Shown: positions 8,034 through 15,490 of the stretch, piece after piece
Layout: each line of letters starts with the position of its first letter
How positions within the stretch are numbered: position 1 is the stretch's first letter
DNA from: an uncultured Duncaniella sp.
GTDB lineage: Bacteria; Bacteroidota; Bacteroidia; Bacteroidales; Muribaculaceae
Reading direction: 5' to 3'
Assembly: GCA_910577335.1 (NCBI GenBank)
Contig: CAJTMJ010000044.1
Coordinates: 1-26,470 of the forward strand
DNA: 26,470 bases
The notes under the pieces: generated by a model
Told to the model about the DNA's origin: nothing
What the model saw: only the letters and a program-made list of their open reading frames with translations
Database searches by the model: none
Made by a program: the position numbers and the translations under genes

Positions 8034-9830
8034 TTACTTGCCGGCGAGTTTCTGCTTGAGTTCAGCAAGAGCTTCGAGGTCACCGAGAGTGGTCTTTTCG
8101 AGCGGTGCGTTGAGAGCGGGAGCCTCTTCAGCACGGCGGTTGCCACCACGACGGTTAGCTGCCTGCTTCTTGGGAGCTTCTGCGCGTTCACCCTTCTGCT
8201 CATCTTCGAAGATGCGGCTGTGAGAAAGGATGATGCGCTTGCTGTCCTTGTTGAATTCGATAACCTTGAAGTTGAGCTTTTCGTCAACCTGAGCGCGGCT
8301 ACCGTCTTCCTTCACGAGATGCTTGGGAGTAGCGAAGCCTTCAACACCGTAGGGGAGAGCGATGACTGCACCCTTCTCAACCATTTCGATGATGGTACCT
8401 TCGTGGATTGAGCCAACGGTGAATACTGTTTCAAATACATCCCATGGATTCTCTTCGAGCTGCTTGTGGCCGAGAGAGAGACGGCGGTTGTCCTTGTCGA
8501 TTTCGAGAACCTGAACTTCGATGTCGGCACCGATCTGAGTAAATTCAGAGGGGTGTTTAACCTTCTTGGTCCAAGAGAGGTCGCTGATGTGGATAAGACC
8601 GTCAACGCCTTCTTCGATTTCAACGAATACGCCGAAGTTGGTGAAGTTGCGCACCTTAGCAGTGTGCTTGCTGCCAACGGGATATTTTGTTTCGATATTT
8701 TCCCAAGGATCGTTCTTGAGCTGCTTGATGCCGAGAGACATCTTGCGGTCCTCACGGTCGAGGGTAAGGATAACGGCTTCGATTTCGTCGCCAACCTTCA
8801 TGAAGTCCTGAGCAGAGCGGAGGTGCTGGCTCCAAGACATTTCGCTAACGTGGATAAGACCTTCTACGCCGGGAGCGATTTCAACGAATGCGCCATAGTC
8901 AGCCATAACGACAACTTTACCCTTAACCTTGTCGCCAACTTTGAGGTTAGCGTCAAGAGCATCCCAAGGATGGGGCTGGAGCTGCTTGAGACCGAGAGCG
9001 ATGCGCTTCTTTTCGTCGTCGAAATCGAGGATAACGACGTTGAGCTTCTGGTCGAGCTGGACCACTTCTTCGGGATGGCTTACGCGGCCCCAAGAAAGGT
9101 CAGTGATGTGGATAAGACCGTCTACGCCGCCGAGGTCGATGAACACACCGTAAGAAGTGATGTTCTTGACAGAACCTTCGAGCACCTGACCCTTTTCGAG
9201 CTTGGCGATGATTTCACGCTTCTGCTGTTCGAGTTCGGCTTCGATGAGAGCTTTGTGGCTGACAACGACGTTCTTGAATTCTTGATTGATCTTAACGACT
9301 TTGAACTCCATAGTCTTGCCTACGAAGATGTCATAGTCGCGGATGGGCTTAACATCGATCTGAGAGCCGGGAAGGAAGGCTTCGATGCCGAATACATCGA
9401 CGATCATACCACCCTTAGTGCGGCACTTGATGTAACCCTTGATAACTTCGTCTTTCTCAAGAGCCTCGTTGATGCGATCCCAAGAGCGGGCTGCACGGGC
9501 TTTACGGTGAGAAAGGATGAGCTGACCCTTTTTGTCTTCCTGATTTTCGATGAAGACTTCTACGGTGTCACCCACCTTGATGTCGGGATTGTAGCGGAAT
9601 TCGCTAACGGGGATGATGCCGTCGCTCTTGTAGCCGATGTTAACCACAGCCTCACGCTTGTTGAGGGCGATGATGGTACCTTCGATTACGTCCTTGTCAC
9701 GCACGGTGTTGAGCGATTCATCATAGGTTTTGGTGAGCTCTTCGCGGGTTTTGTCACCCTTGGTCTCACCCTTTGCATACGCTTCCCAATCGAAATCCTC
9801 GATAGGGGAGTTTTTTACTTCTTCAGTCAT
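8034..9830 (-). CDS. rpsA: 30S ribosomal protein S1
   Basis: 598 aa, slightly longer than the E. coli protein (557 aa). S1 binds mRNA on the small ribosomal subunit and helps start translation of structured or leader-poor messages, which matters in Bacteroidetes where Shine-Dalgarno sequences are weak. Six S1 RNA-binding repeats are visible at about residues 46-111, 128-195, 213-284, 298-371, 385-458 and 472-540. Repeats 3 to 5 are the most canonical, with the motif GVFI(D/E)L..GVDGLIHI(T/S)DLSW and conserved [LI]GLKQL or LGHKQL ends. The basic Arg/Gly/Lys-rich tail (about 545-575) and acidic N-terminus flank the repeats. It is monocistronic, with its own promoter (9897-9927) and terminator. 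The complementary strand is open over a long stretch, a side effect of biased codon use. Confidence 0.97.
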   Translation of the reverse strand: MTEEVKNSPIEDFDWEAYAKGETKGDKTREELTKTYDESLNTVRDKDVIEGTIIALNKREAVVNIGYKSDGIIPVSEFRYNPDIKVGDTVEVFIENQEDKKGQLILSHRKARAARSWDRINEALEKDEVIKGYIKCRTKGGMIVDVFGIEAFLPGSQIDVKPIRDYDIFVGKTMEFKVVKINQEFKNVVVSHKALIEAELEQQKREIIAKLEKGQVLEGSVKNITSYGVFIDLGGVDGLIHITDLSWGRVSHPEEVVQLDQKLNVVILDFDDEKKRIALGLKQLQPHPWDALDANLKVGDKVKGKVVVMADYGAFVEIAPGVEGLIHVSEMSWSQHLRSAQDFMKVGDEIEAVILTLDREDRKMSLGIKQLKNDPWENIETKYPVGSKHTAKVRNFTNFGVFVEIEEGVDGLIHISDLSWTKKVKHPSEFTQIGADIEVQVLEIDKDNRRLSLGHKQLEENPWDVFETVFTVGSIHEGTIIEMVEKGAVIALPYGVEGFATPKHLVKEDGSRAQVDEKLNFKVIEFNKDSKRIILSHSRIFEDEQKGERAEAPKKQAANRRGGNRRAEEAPALNAPLEKTTLGDLEALAELKQKLAGK

Positions 9831-9896
9831 TAAAAAATGGGGTTAATAAATAAGGTTAATTAAAACTGCTTGAAGGTCACAGACCTCAAAGCGGCG

Positions 9897-9927
9897 CAAA
9901 GGTACAAATAATTTTCCAATTTACAAG
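9897..9927 (-). promoter_or_regulatory. rpsA promoter (-33/-7)
   Basis: On the minus strand CTTG (9927-9924) is followed after 19 bases by TACCTTTG (9904-9897), matching the Bacteroidetes sigma-ABfr pattern TTTG-N19-21-TAnnTTTG with one mismatch in the -33 box. The start point would fall about 60 bases before the rpsA ATG. Confidence 0.6.
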
Positions 9928-9950
9928 CATTTACGGCAAGATTAGAATAG

Positions 9951-9973
9951 AAGATTGAAAAAAATTCAATCTT
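9951..9973. other. Perfect stem-loop upstream of rpsA
   Basis: AAGATTGAA (9951-9959) and TTCAATCTT (9965-9973) form a perfect 9-bp stem with loop AAAAA. Neither strand has a T run after it, so it is not a classical terminator. It separates the rpsA promoter from the candidate structured RNA at 9996-10118. Confidence 0.45.
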
Positions 9974-9995
9974 TCAGGGAGAATAGCACGATAAA

Positions 9996-10118
9996 TCGCA
10001 CACCCAAGTACAAACCTGAGGATAACCGTAGGGTTGTTCGCTTGAATAGATTCCCCACTTTTCGGGGGCATAGATCTAAAAAATCAACGGCTTGCCGGTA
10101 TGCCGAGACTGTGTGACC
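9996..10118. ncRNA. Candidate structured RNA, possibly 6S-like (strand unresolved)
   Basis: This non-coding stretch can fold into one long nested rod: CACAC 9999-10003 with GTGTG 10111-10115, AGT 10007-10009 with ACT 10108-10110, ACCG 10025-10028 with CGGT 10096-10099, CG 10039-10040 with CG 10088-10089, TTGA 10042-10045 with TCAA 10084-10087, TAGAT 10047-10051 with ATCTA 10074-10078, and CCCC 10053-10056 with GGGG 10064-10067. A rod with internal bulges and an open middle resembles 6S RNA, but I recognise no diagnostic sequence. The pairs are short and some could arise by chance. No clear promoter was found on either strand. Confidence 0.3.
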
Positions 10119-10208
10119 ATCATATACGCAAGCGCGAACCATGCGGATGTTGAGTTGTTTTATATTTATAAGCCATACGGCTTTCTAAACCTTTAAAACT
10201 CTAATTGT

Positions 10209-10451
10209 ATGGATATTCAACAGATTATCACCCAATTGCAAAACAAATTCGGCGGCTCGCTCGACAGCTCAAAGATAACCGGAGCGCTTAAAGGCATGGA
10301 TCTCAGCAATTTTTCTTTCTCTGACATTGTTTCTAAGCTGAAAACCGACGGGCTGATTGGCGACCTCGATGGTGACGGTGTGCAGGAAAGCTTCATCGAA
10401 GAAATCAAAGGCAAAGCCTCAAGTATGCTCGGCGGAATGTTTGGCAAATAG
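10209..10451 (+). CDS. Small acidic protein with an EF-hand-like loop
   Basis: 80 aa starting at ATG 10209, followed by a strong terminator, so this looks like a real single-gene unit. The protein begins MDIQQIITQLQNKFGG and has two predicted helices. Around residues 52-60 is DLDGDGVQE, which matches the Dx[DN]xDGxxE pattern of an EF-hand calcium loop but without a clear paired hand. The end is Gly/Met-rich (SSMLGGMFGK). There is no signal peptide or membrane segment, so it should be cytoplasmic. I do not recognise a family. The loop could bind a divalent metal, or be a helix-connecting turn that only looks like one. Confidence 0.75.
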   Translation: MDIQQIITQLQNKFGGSLDSSKITGALKGMDLSNFSFSDIVSKLKTDGLIGDLDGDGVQESFIEEIKGKASSMLGGMFGK

Positions 10452-10494
10452 TACCAAACGCTAACTGTCTGAGTGTTTATTTTAACCGACATAA

Positions 10495-10530
10495 CCCCGG
10501 CGGCTATTTGGCTGCCGGGGCTCTTCTTTT
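10495..10530 (+). terminator. Terminator of the small acidic protein gene
   Basis: CCCCGGCGGC (10495-10504) pairs with GCTGCCGGGG (10511-10520), nine Watson-Crick pairs and one G-T, over a six-base loop. CTCTTCTTTT follows on the plus strand. Confidence 0.85.
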
Positions 10531-10591
10531 ATAATTTGCCAAATAAAAAAACGTTTCAATATGACCTATCCCCACACAAGCGATATAATAT

Positions 10592-10626
10592 CAATGGCGC
10601 ATCAGGGGATTCCTGACACGCCATTG
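10592..10626 (-). terminator. Stem-loop downstream of the OmpA-family gene, possible terminator
   Basis: CAATGGCG (10592-10599) pairs perfectly with CGCCATTG (10619-10626). Inside, TCAGG (10602-10606) pairs with CCTGA (10612-10616), giving a two-part stem 33 bases past the stop of the OmpA-family gene. The minus-strand downstream sequence is AT-rich but has no real T run, so termination here is inferred. Confidence 0.45.
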
Positions 10627-10658
10627 CCTATTACATAAGGTTAGATTTCGGATGTGTA

Positions 10659-11789
10659 TTATTTAGCGATTGCTATAGCTACACGGTTTTTGTTGTTTTC
10701 AGCGAAGGGCTGTTCGGTGTCACCTTCAGCGGCAACATTGATACGAAGAGTATCGATACCACCCTTGCGGAGAGCGTCGGCAACGCTTTGAGCACGGAAC
10801 TTAGAAAGCTTCATGTTGTAAGCAGATGTACCGGTGTCCTTGTCAGCATAACCTGTGATGGTAACCTTAGTGTCGGGGTTAGCCTTCATGAAGGAGATCA
10901 TTTCGTCAATCTTAGCTGATTCGGCTGCTGAAATCTTAGAAGAGTTGATAGTGAAGAAGATGTCCTCGGTGAGAGTGACAGGTTTCTTCTCAACCACGGG
11001 AGCGGGTTCGGGTTTGGGTTCGGGAGCAGGCTGAACAGGAGCGGGAGCGGGTTCTTCCTCAACCACTGCAACTGTTTCTACTACTTCAACGGGTTTAGCT
11101 TTGGTCTTGCCGAAGCTGATGGTCAAACCGATGAGACCGTTGATCTGCCAGTCGCTGTTCTTACCATTCTTAGAGTTAAAATGGTCAGGGAGCATGTTGG
11201 CGTTAGCCTCAAGGTTTATGGCAACTGACTTGCTCACATTGATATCCAAGCCAAGACCGGCACGACCGGCGATAAACATTCTCTTACCGCTCCAAAGCTT
11301 CTGGAAATCGTAGCCCTTTGCAGCAAGTTCGTTAGCCTGTTTGTTGTGGAAACCGAGAGCGCCACCGACACCTACGAAACCATAGAAGTCAAGAACACGG
11401 TCGGGGTTGTAACCGCAGAAAAGGTTGGTGAGCGAGAGCATCGCGTCAAGATTGCCCTGCAGATAGTTGAACTTGTAGTCAGTCTTGGGATTTACCCAGC
11501 CGCCTTTAGCTTGCCAACCGCTACCGCCCAATCTCAAACCGAAGAGCGGTGAGAATTTGTAGCCGACATTTATAGCTGCGGCGGGTGATAACAAGTCTTT
11601 GAAGTCTGCTTCGCCGACGGTGTAACCACCGCCTACCTGAAGCTGCATGAACCAGTGGGGATTAAATTCCACTTCCTGACCTACCTCCACATTTGTAACG
11701 GAGGCTGCCTCTTGTGCAGAAGCTGTAAATGGTAATGTTGAAGCAACGAGAGTCAACGCTACTGCCAATTTTTTATTAATCTTTTTCAT
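10659..11789 (-). CDS. OmpA-family outer-membrane protein
   Basis: 376 aa from ATG 11789; the longer reading from 11816 adds nine residues before the signal peptide MKKINKKLAVALTLVASTLP and is unlikely. After the signal peptide (cleavage near ASAQ) comes an eight-strand-type beta-barrel region (about 40-235) with alternating aromatic and glycine residues. A Pro/Glu/Ala-rich linker spans about 245-275, and the C-terminal OmpA peptidoglycan-binding domain about 285-376. The latter has the signature TGYADKDTGT.. N..LS.FRAQSV and the final NNKNRVAIAI. The barrel sits in the outer membrane and the C-terminal domain anchors it to the cell wall. The gene stands alone, next to the divergently transcribed toxin-antitoxin pair. 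Confidence 0.93.
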   Translation of the reverse strand: MKKINKKLAVALTLVASTLPFTASAQEAASVTNVEVGQEVEFNPHWFMQLQVGGGYTVGEADFKDLLSPAAAINVGYKFSPLFGLRLGGSGWQAKGGWVNPKTDYKFNYLQGNLDAMLSLTNLFCGYNPDRVLDFYGFVGVGGALGFHNKQANELAAKGYDFQKLWSGKRMFIAGRAGLGLDINVSKSVAINLEANANMLPDHFNSKNGKNSDWQINGLIGLTISFGKTKAKPVEVVETVAVVEEEPAPAPVQPAPEPKPEPAPVVEKKPVTLTEDIFFTINSSKISAAESAKIDEMISFMKANPDTKVTITGYADKDTGTSAYNMKLSKFRAQSVADALRKGGIDTLRINVAAEGDTEQPFAENNKNRVAIAIAK

Positions 11790-11897
11790 AAATAAAAAAG
11801 TTGAGATGATAATCACTAATTGAAGCTATTATACTAAAATTAACACAAATTTCACCATTTTTATTTGAGTTATCACCATGAAAATGCACTTTTTACG

Positions 11898-11950
11898 AGC
11901 AATATGCAAAACTCGCAATATATATATTGCACCAAACGCAATATATTAAT
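11898..11950. promoter_or_regulatory. AT-rich palindrome between the OmpA-family and toxin-antitoxin genes
   Basis: GCAATATATATATTGC (11915-11930) is a perfect 16-bp palindrome. The half-site GCAATATAT recurs at 11938, and AGCAATATGC lies just before at about 11898. No TAnnTTTG box was found close by for the OmpA-family gene. A binding site for a dimeric regulator is possible, but none is identified. Confidence 0.35.
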
Positions 11951-12044
11951 GATTAAAGCACTAAATCTCGTTTGCGTTTTATAACCATTCATACAAAATA
12001 GCCATGAAAGTTAGCAATTTGATAAATTTAACGCCAAACTATTA

Positions 12045-12073
12045 TAAACATATTTGTTTATTTTATAAATTTG
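12045..12073 (+). promoter_or_regulatory. Promoter and operator-like palindrome of the toxin-antitoxin pair
   Basis: The plus strand carries TAAATTTG (12066-12073), a perfect TAnnTTTG -7 box, only six bases before the ATG at 12080. Just upstream is the palindrome TAAACA-TATT-TGTTTA (12045-12060). A palindrome touching the core promoter is what an autoregulating XRE antitoxin would use. There is no good -33 box at the normal distance. Confidence 0.5.
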
Positions 12074-12079
12074 CAATCT

Positions 12080-12520
12080 ATGAACAATATGTTAGAGGCA
12101 TACAAGGGGATAGCACCCGGAAAGGTCATATCGCATGAACTTAATCGTAAGAAAATTTCTCAAAGGGAGTTTTCCACTGCTATTTGCGAGCATTATCAAA
12201 CGATAAATGCAATAATAATCGGGAAGCGCCGTATGACCATCGGGCAGGCGTTAAAAATGGAGAAAGAGTTGGGATTGAATGAAGGATTCCTGCTCACATT
12301 ACAAATGTATCATGACATTAAATCATATAAACATAGCCACGATACGACTTTAACAAACAATGCTCCCCTACCCCGAATACGCAAAGTTGTATTTTGGGAC
12401 ACAGACATTGAGAAGCTTGACTGGCAGAAACACAAGGAGTTTATCATATCACGTGTCCTGCAACGGGGCAACGCCAATGAGAAACTCGAATTGGAGAGAT
12501 TTTACAACATTAAACTTTAA
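12080..12520 (+). CDS. XRE-family DNA-binding protein with DUF6922-like C-terminus, putative antitoxin
   Basis: 146 aa from ATG 12080; an in-frame TTG at 12071 lies inside the -7 box and is rejected. Residues about 14-75 form a HigA-like helix-turn-helix (GKVISHELNRKKISQREFS ... INAIIIGKRRMTIGQALKMEKELGL). After a linker, residues about 98-143 (IRKVVFWDTDIEKLDWQKHK ... RVLQRGN) resemble the DUF6922 domain that often follows such helix-turn-helix segments in Bacteroidetes. The stop is three bases before the start of the nucleotidyltransferase gene, so the two are translated as a pair. This order and pairing is that of a toxin-antitoxin operon in which the first gene encodes the DNA-binding antitoxin. 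It may instead be a regulator only. Confidence 0.85.
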   Translation: MNNMLEAYKGIAPGKVISHELNRKKISQREFSTAICEHYQTINAIIIGKRRMTIGQALKMEKELGLNEGFLLTLQMYHDIKSYKHSHDTTLTNNAPLPRIRKVVFWDTDIEKLDWQKHKEFIISRVLQRGNANEKLELERFYNIKL

Positions 12521-12523
12521 CCT

Positions 12524-13186
12524 ATGAAACCCTCACCTCAACTACATACCTCAACCGTAACCAAACAGCTAAAATCTATCTTAGACAATCTCATGAAAGA
12601 GGATTTATTTTCTCCATTTGTGCTTGTCGGAGGCACCAATTTGAGTTTACGATTCGGACACCGCATGTCTGACGACATAGATTTATTCACCGAATCAGAT
12701 TATGGCAGTCTTGATTATGAGTCCATGGAGCATTACCTGTCAGAAACTTATCCATATTATGACTGTCCCGGATGGGATCCCATAGTTGGGTTCGGCAGAA
12801 GCTATTACATCGGAGAGGATGAAATGAACTGCGTCAAATTAGACCTCATGTATACCGACAAATTCATATCTCCTGTCGATGAAATTGAAGGGGTCAGAAT
12901 GGCATCCATAAATGATATCGTAGCGATGAAAATGGATGTCATAAGCCGTATTGGCAGGAAAAAAGACTTTTGGGATATACATCTGCTTCATGATTATTTT
13001 TCATTGTCGGATATGATCAATATCCATGAAAAACGATATGAGTGGACACATGACCGACAGGAAATAATAACAAACCTCACTAATTTTCAGAATGCGGATA
13101 ACGATCCGGATCCACGGTGTATTTTAGGCAAAGATTGGGACTTGATAAAGTTAGATATCATTGATTGGACCAAGGAATTGTTATGA
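12524..13186 (+). CDS. AbiEii/AbiGii-like nucleotidyltransferase, putative toxin
   Basis: 220 aa. The nucleotidyltransferase motif is clear: VGGTNLSL (Gly36-Gly37) followed by GHRMSDDIDLF, with the metal-binding pair Asp51 and Asp53. A third acidic residue is in VKLDLMY (Asp107). The later motif MKMDVISRIGRKKDFWDIHLL (about 136-155) matches the K..R..KD..D signature of AbiEii/AbiGii and MenT-type toxins. Known members transfer nucleotides to RNA (for example to tRNA 3' ends) and stop growth, giving phage protection or stasis. Target and nucleotide for this protein are unknown. It overlaps no other gene and follows the XRE gene by three bases. No membrane segments. All catalytic residues I can check are present. 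Confidence 0.88.
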   Translation: MKPSPQLHTSTVTKQLKSILDNLMKEDLFSPFVLVGGTNLSLRFGHRMSDDIDLFTESDYGSLDYESMEHYLSETYPYYDCPGWDPIVGFGRSYYIGEDEMNCVKLDLMYTDKFISPVDEIEGVRMASINDIVAMKMDVISRIGRKKDFWDIHLLHDYFSLSDMINIHEKRYEWTHDRQEIITNLTNFQNADNDPDPRCILGKDWDLIKLDIIDWTKELL

Positions 13187-13289
13187 GATCTCTAAACGTC
13201 TTCCCATAAAATAAATAGGCTCAGTGTCAAATTTAGCTGAGAAATTGGTTTTTATTGGTAGAGGACGTGGAGATATGATAGAAATTAAG

Positions 13290-13297
13290 TAATTTTG
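13290..13297 (+). promoter_or_regulatory. -7 box for the DUF4421 gene
   Basis: TAATTTTG at 13290-13297 matches TAnnTTTG, 37 bases before the chosen ATG at 13335. No matching -33 box is present. Confidence 0.4.
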
Positions 13298-13334
13298 CAG
13301 ATAATTAACGAGTATAGGTTTTGTGATCCCTCGC

Positions 13335-14564
13335 ATGATGCGTATACATAGGCTCCTGATTCTAATTATTGTTCTAACAACGGTCACATCGCCGCTGCGA
13401 AGCATAGGTGCTATCATTCAGAATGGTGAGAACCCGGACTCCATAATTCATAAAGCCAAAGCAATCATCAAAGACGAGGAAGAAAAAATCGAGGAGAAGA
13501 TTGCGGAAGAACACGAACACCTCGCACAGGAGATAGCACAGGATTCACTACATCCGTCATCCACACTATGGATGAAACAGCTGGTAGAAAACGGTTTCCG
13601 AATTCATGATCCGAACATATATTACCCACGTTTCCCCCGATTTCTGCTAAAAGTATACAATTGGGGTGACCGCACATTCAACTCATACGACCCTGATTAT
13701 GTGATAGGCACTGGCAAGAACTGGAAGCTTCAAGGTAAAAGCTACAATTGGTTCGAGACTTCCTCTATATTTTTCCCTCGCAATTCAATATTAAACATGC
13801 ACTCCGACCTGTTTGCCGACGCCGGTGGTCACATAAGTTTCATGGCTGTAAGTGTGGGTTACATGTGGAATATGAATGAACTGTTTAAGAAGTCCACATC
13901 ACGCCATACGTTCAATTTCGACTTTACATGCTCACGCTTCACCATAAACATTCAGTCAACCAAGTCGGACGGAGGTATGATACTCACAAAGCTTGGCGAC
14001 TACAACGACGGCAGGCATTTTCATTACGACTTTAATGATGTGGTGATTAACACCTTCTATGTTGACGCATACTACTTTTTCAATAATAAGAGGTATTCCA
14101 ACGCAGCAGCCTACAGTTATTCAAAATACCAACTGAAAAGTGCCGGGACAGCGATAGTAGGATTCAATTTCACCGAGCAGAACATGAATATGGATTTTTC
14201 ATCGCTTCCGGATGAAATGCTTGAACATCTGCCGCTTGAAACGCCCTATTACACATTCCACCATAAAGACTACGCCATTTTAGGCGGATATGGGTATAAC
14301 TGGGTGCTTAAGCCACGCAGATGGCTCATAAACGTGACCGCAATGGGCGCTATCGGGTATAAACGTACTTATGAAGATGCCACTGACGGCAAACGTGACT
14401 TGGTGGCAAACAATTATAAACTATCAGTCGGCTCGGTGTATAATCACAAGGCTCTGTTTGTGGGAGGAGTCTTAAAAATCAACGGATTCCTGTATTACAA
14501 CTCCAATTTCACCCACTTCAACACATTAAACACATTTTCAATCATTGTCGGCATGAGGTTCTAA
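13335..14564 (+). CDS. DUF4421-family probable outer-membrane protein
   Basis: 409 aa from ATG 13335; a GTG at 13323 in the same frame would add only four residues. The N-terminal hydrophobic stretch (about residues 5-28) is a signal peptide. It is followed by a charged Lys/Glu segment (about 40-75), then a long beta-rich region with many aromatic residues that ends in Phe (SIIVGMRF), as in beta-barrel outer-membrane proteins. Passages such as WKLQGKSYNWFE, VSVGYMWNMN and FDFTCSRFTIN fit the DUF4421 family common in Bacteroidetes. Its function is unknown. It is convergent with menA, with 27 bases between the stops, and is preceded by the toxin-antitoxin pair, with 148 bp between that pair and this ATG. 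Confidence 0.8.
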   Translation: MMRIHRLLILIIVLTTVTSPLRSIGAIIQNGENPDSIIHKAKAIIKDEEEKIEEKIAEEHEHLAQEIAQDSLHPSSTLWMKQLVENGFRIHDPNIYYPRFPRFLLKVYNWGDRTFNSYDPDYVIGTGKNWKLQGKSYNWFETSSIFFPRNSILNMHSDLFADAGGHISFMAVSVGYMWNMNELFKKSTSRHTFNFDFTCSRFTINIQSTKSDGGMILTKLGDYNDGRHFHYDFNDVVINTFYVDAYYFFNNKRYSNAAAYSYSKYQLKSAGTAIVGFNFTEQNMNMDFSSLPDEMLEHLPLETPYYTFHHKDYAILGGYGYNWVLKPRRWLINVTAMGAIGYKRTYEDATDGKRDLVANNYKLSVGSVYNHKALFVGGVLKINGFLYYNSNFTHFNTLNTFSIIVGMRF

Positions 14565-14591
14565 CTCAAAGCCACAAGGCTGAATCGCCAA

Positions 14592-15464
14592 TCAAGCTAT
14601 TGCCACAATGAAGTATGTGGCGCAATAAAACAATATCAGCACGGCAGTCATGCCGAGAATAGGGGTCAACGCCCTACCGTTCAGCTTTGACATACGCACA
14701 CACAACAGGGAGTGAAGCAACAGATAAACCATCGGAGCCATCCACCATAATTTCATCACTGCCATCCATTCCGGAAGCGTGAGAAGGACGCCCAAAAAGC
14801 CGTTCATAAGGTAGATCCAAAGCATAGGACGCCTTCCAAGTATCACCGCAAGGGTATTTTTGCCAACGGCACGGTCATCGTCCATATCACGGTAATTGTT
14901 GACTATAAGCACATTGGCAATCATCACACCAATCCCTATGGAGGCAAGGAAAACCCACCACGGGAGGAAACCAGCCTGAAGAATATATGTAAGAGACACA
15001 GGCACTATGCCGAAAAAGCATATCACAGCCACTTCGCCAAGTCCGTGATGCGACAGCGGATAGGGTCCCGAGCTATATGCTATGACACCGAAAGCAGTGA
15101 TTATCCCGACGAGATACATCCACCATGATCCATAAAGCCACACGAGCACGCACCCTACCACACAAGCGGCGGCAAGAGTTACGTATGTGGCAGCTTTCAT
15201 GGCACCGGGGGTTATATCTCCCTCAGTGACACCACGGCGAGGTCCCTCACGTCCAGCCTTATCAAGACCTCCTTTAAAATCATAATACTCATTGGCGAAA
15301 TTAGACGCTATCTGCGCAAGCAAGGCAAAAACAAAGCATAGCACCACCGGGGGGAGCTGAAACCGCCAAGTAGCGGCTCCAATCCCGGCAGCATAAAACA
15401 CCCCTGCCAGTGAAACCGGCAGGGTGCGTAATCTCATAGCCTCAATCCAGCATCCGAGTTTCAT
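14592..15464 (-). CDS. menA: 1,4-dihydroxy-2-naphthoate polyprenyltransferase
   Basis: 290 aa integral membrane UbiA-family enzyme. It joins a polyprenyl diphosphate to 1,4-dihydroxy-2-naphthoate, making demethylmenaquinone for anaerobic respiration. The first prenyl-diphosphate/Mg motif is NFANEYYDFKGGLD (Asn58, Asp62, Asp68), followed by the MenA signature GREGPRRGV. The second Asp-rich motif is NNYRDMDDDRAVGKNTLAV (Asp193, Asp197). The start RLRTLPVSLAG is also typical of MenA. About eight or nine hydrophobic segments are visible. It is the last gene of a three-gene operon with greA and the HIT protein, starting 26 bp after the latter. Confidence 0.92.
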   Translation of the reverse strand: MKLGCWIEAMRLRTLPVSLAGVFYAAGIGAATWRFQLPPVVLCFVFALLAQIASNFANEYYDFKGGLDKAGREGPRRGVTEGDITPGAMKAATYVTLAAACVVGCVLVWLYGSWWMYLVGIITAFGVIAYSSGPYPLSHHGLGEVAVICFFGIVPVSLTYILQAGFLPWWVFLASIGIGVMIANVLIVNNYRDMDDDRAVGKNTLAVILGRRPMLWIYLMNGFLGVLLTLPEWMAVMKLWWMAPMVYLLLHSLLCVRMSKLNGRALTPILGMTAVLILFYCATYFIVAIA

Positions 15465-15490
15465 ATACTGACTATGAATCGTATGGCAGG

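Noticed and set aside
8466..9833. Long open frame (455 codons) on the plus strand opposite rpsA
   Set aside because: It is antisense to the six S1 repeats, has no family features, and arises from the biased codon use of a highly expressed gene.
12071..12079. TTG at 12071 as the start of the XRE gene
   Set aside because: It lies within the -7 box and would need translation of promoter DNA; ATG at 12080 fits the HigA-like N-terminus.
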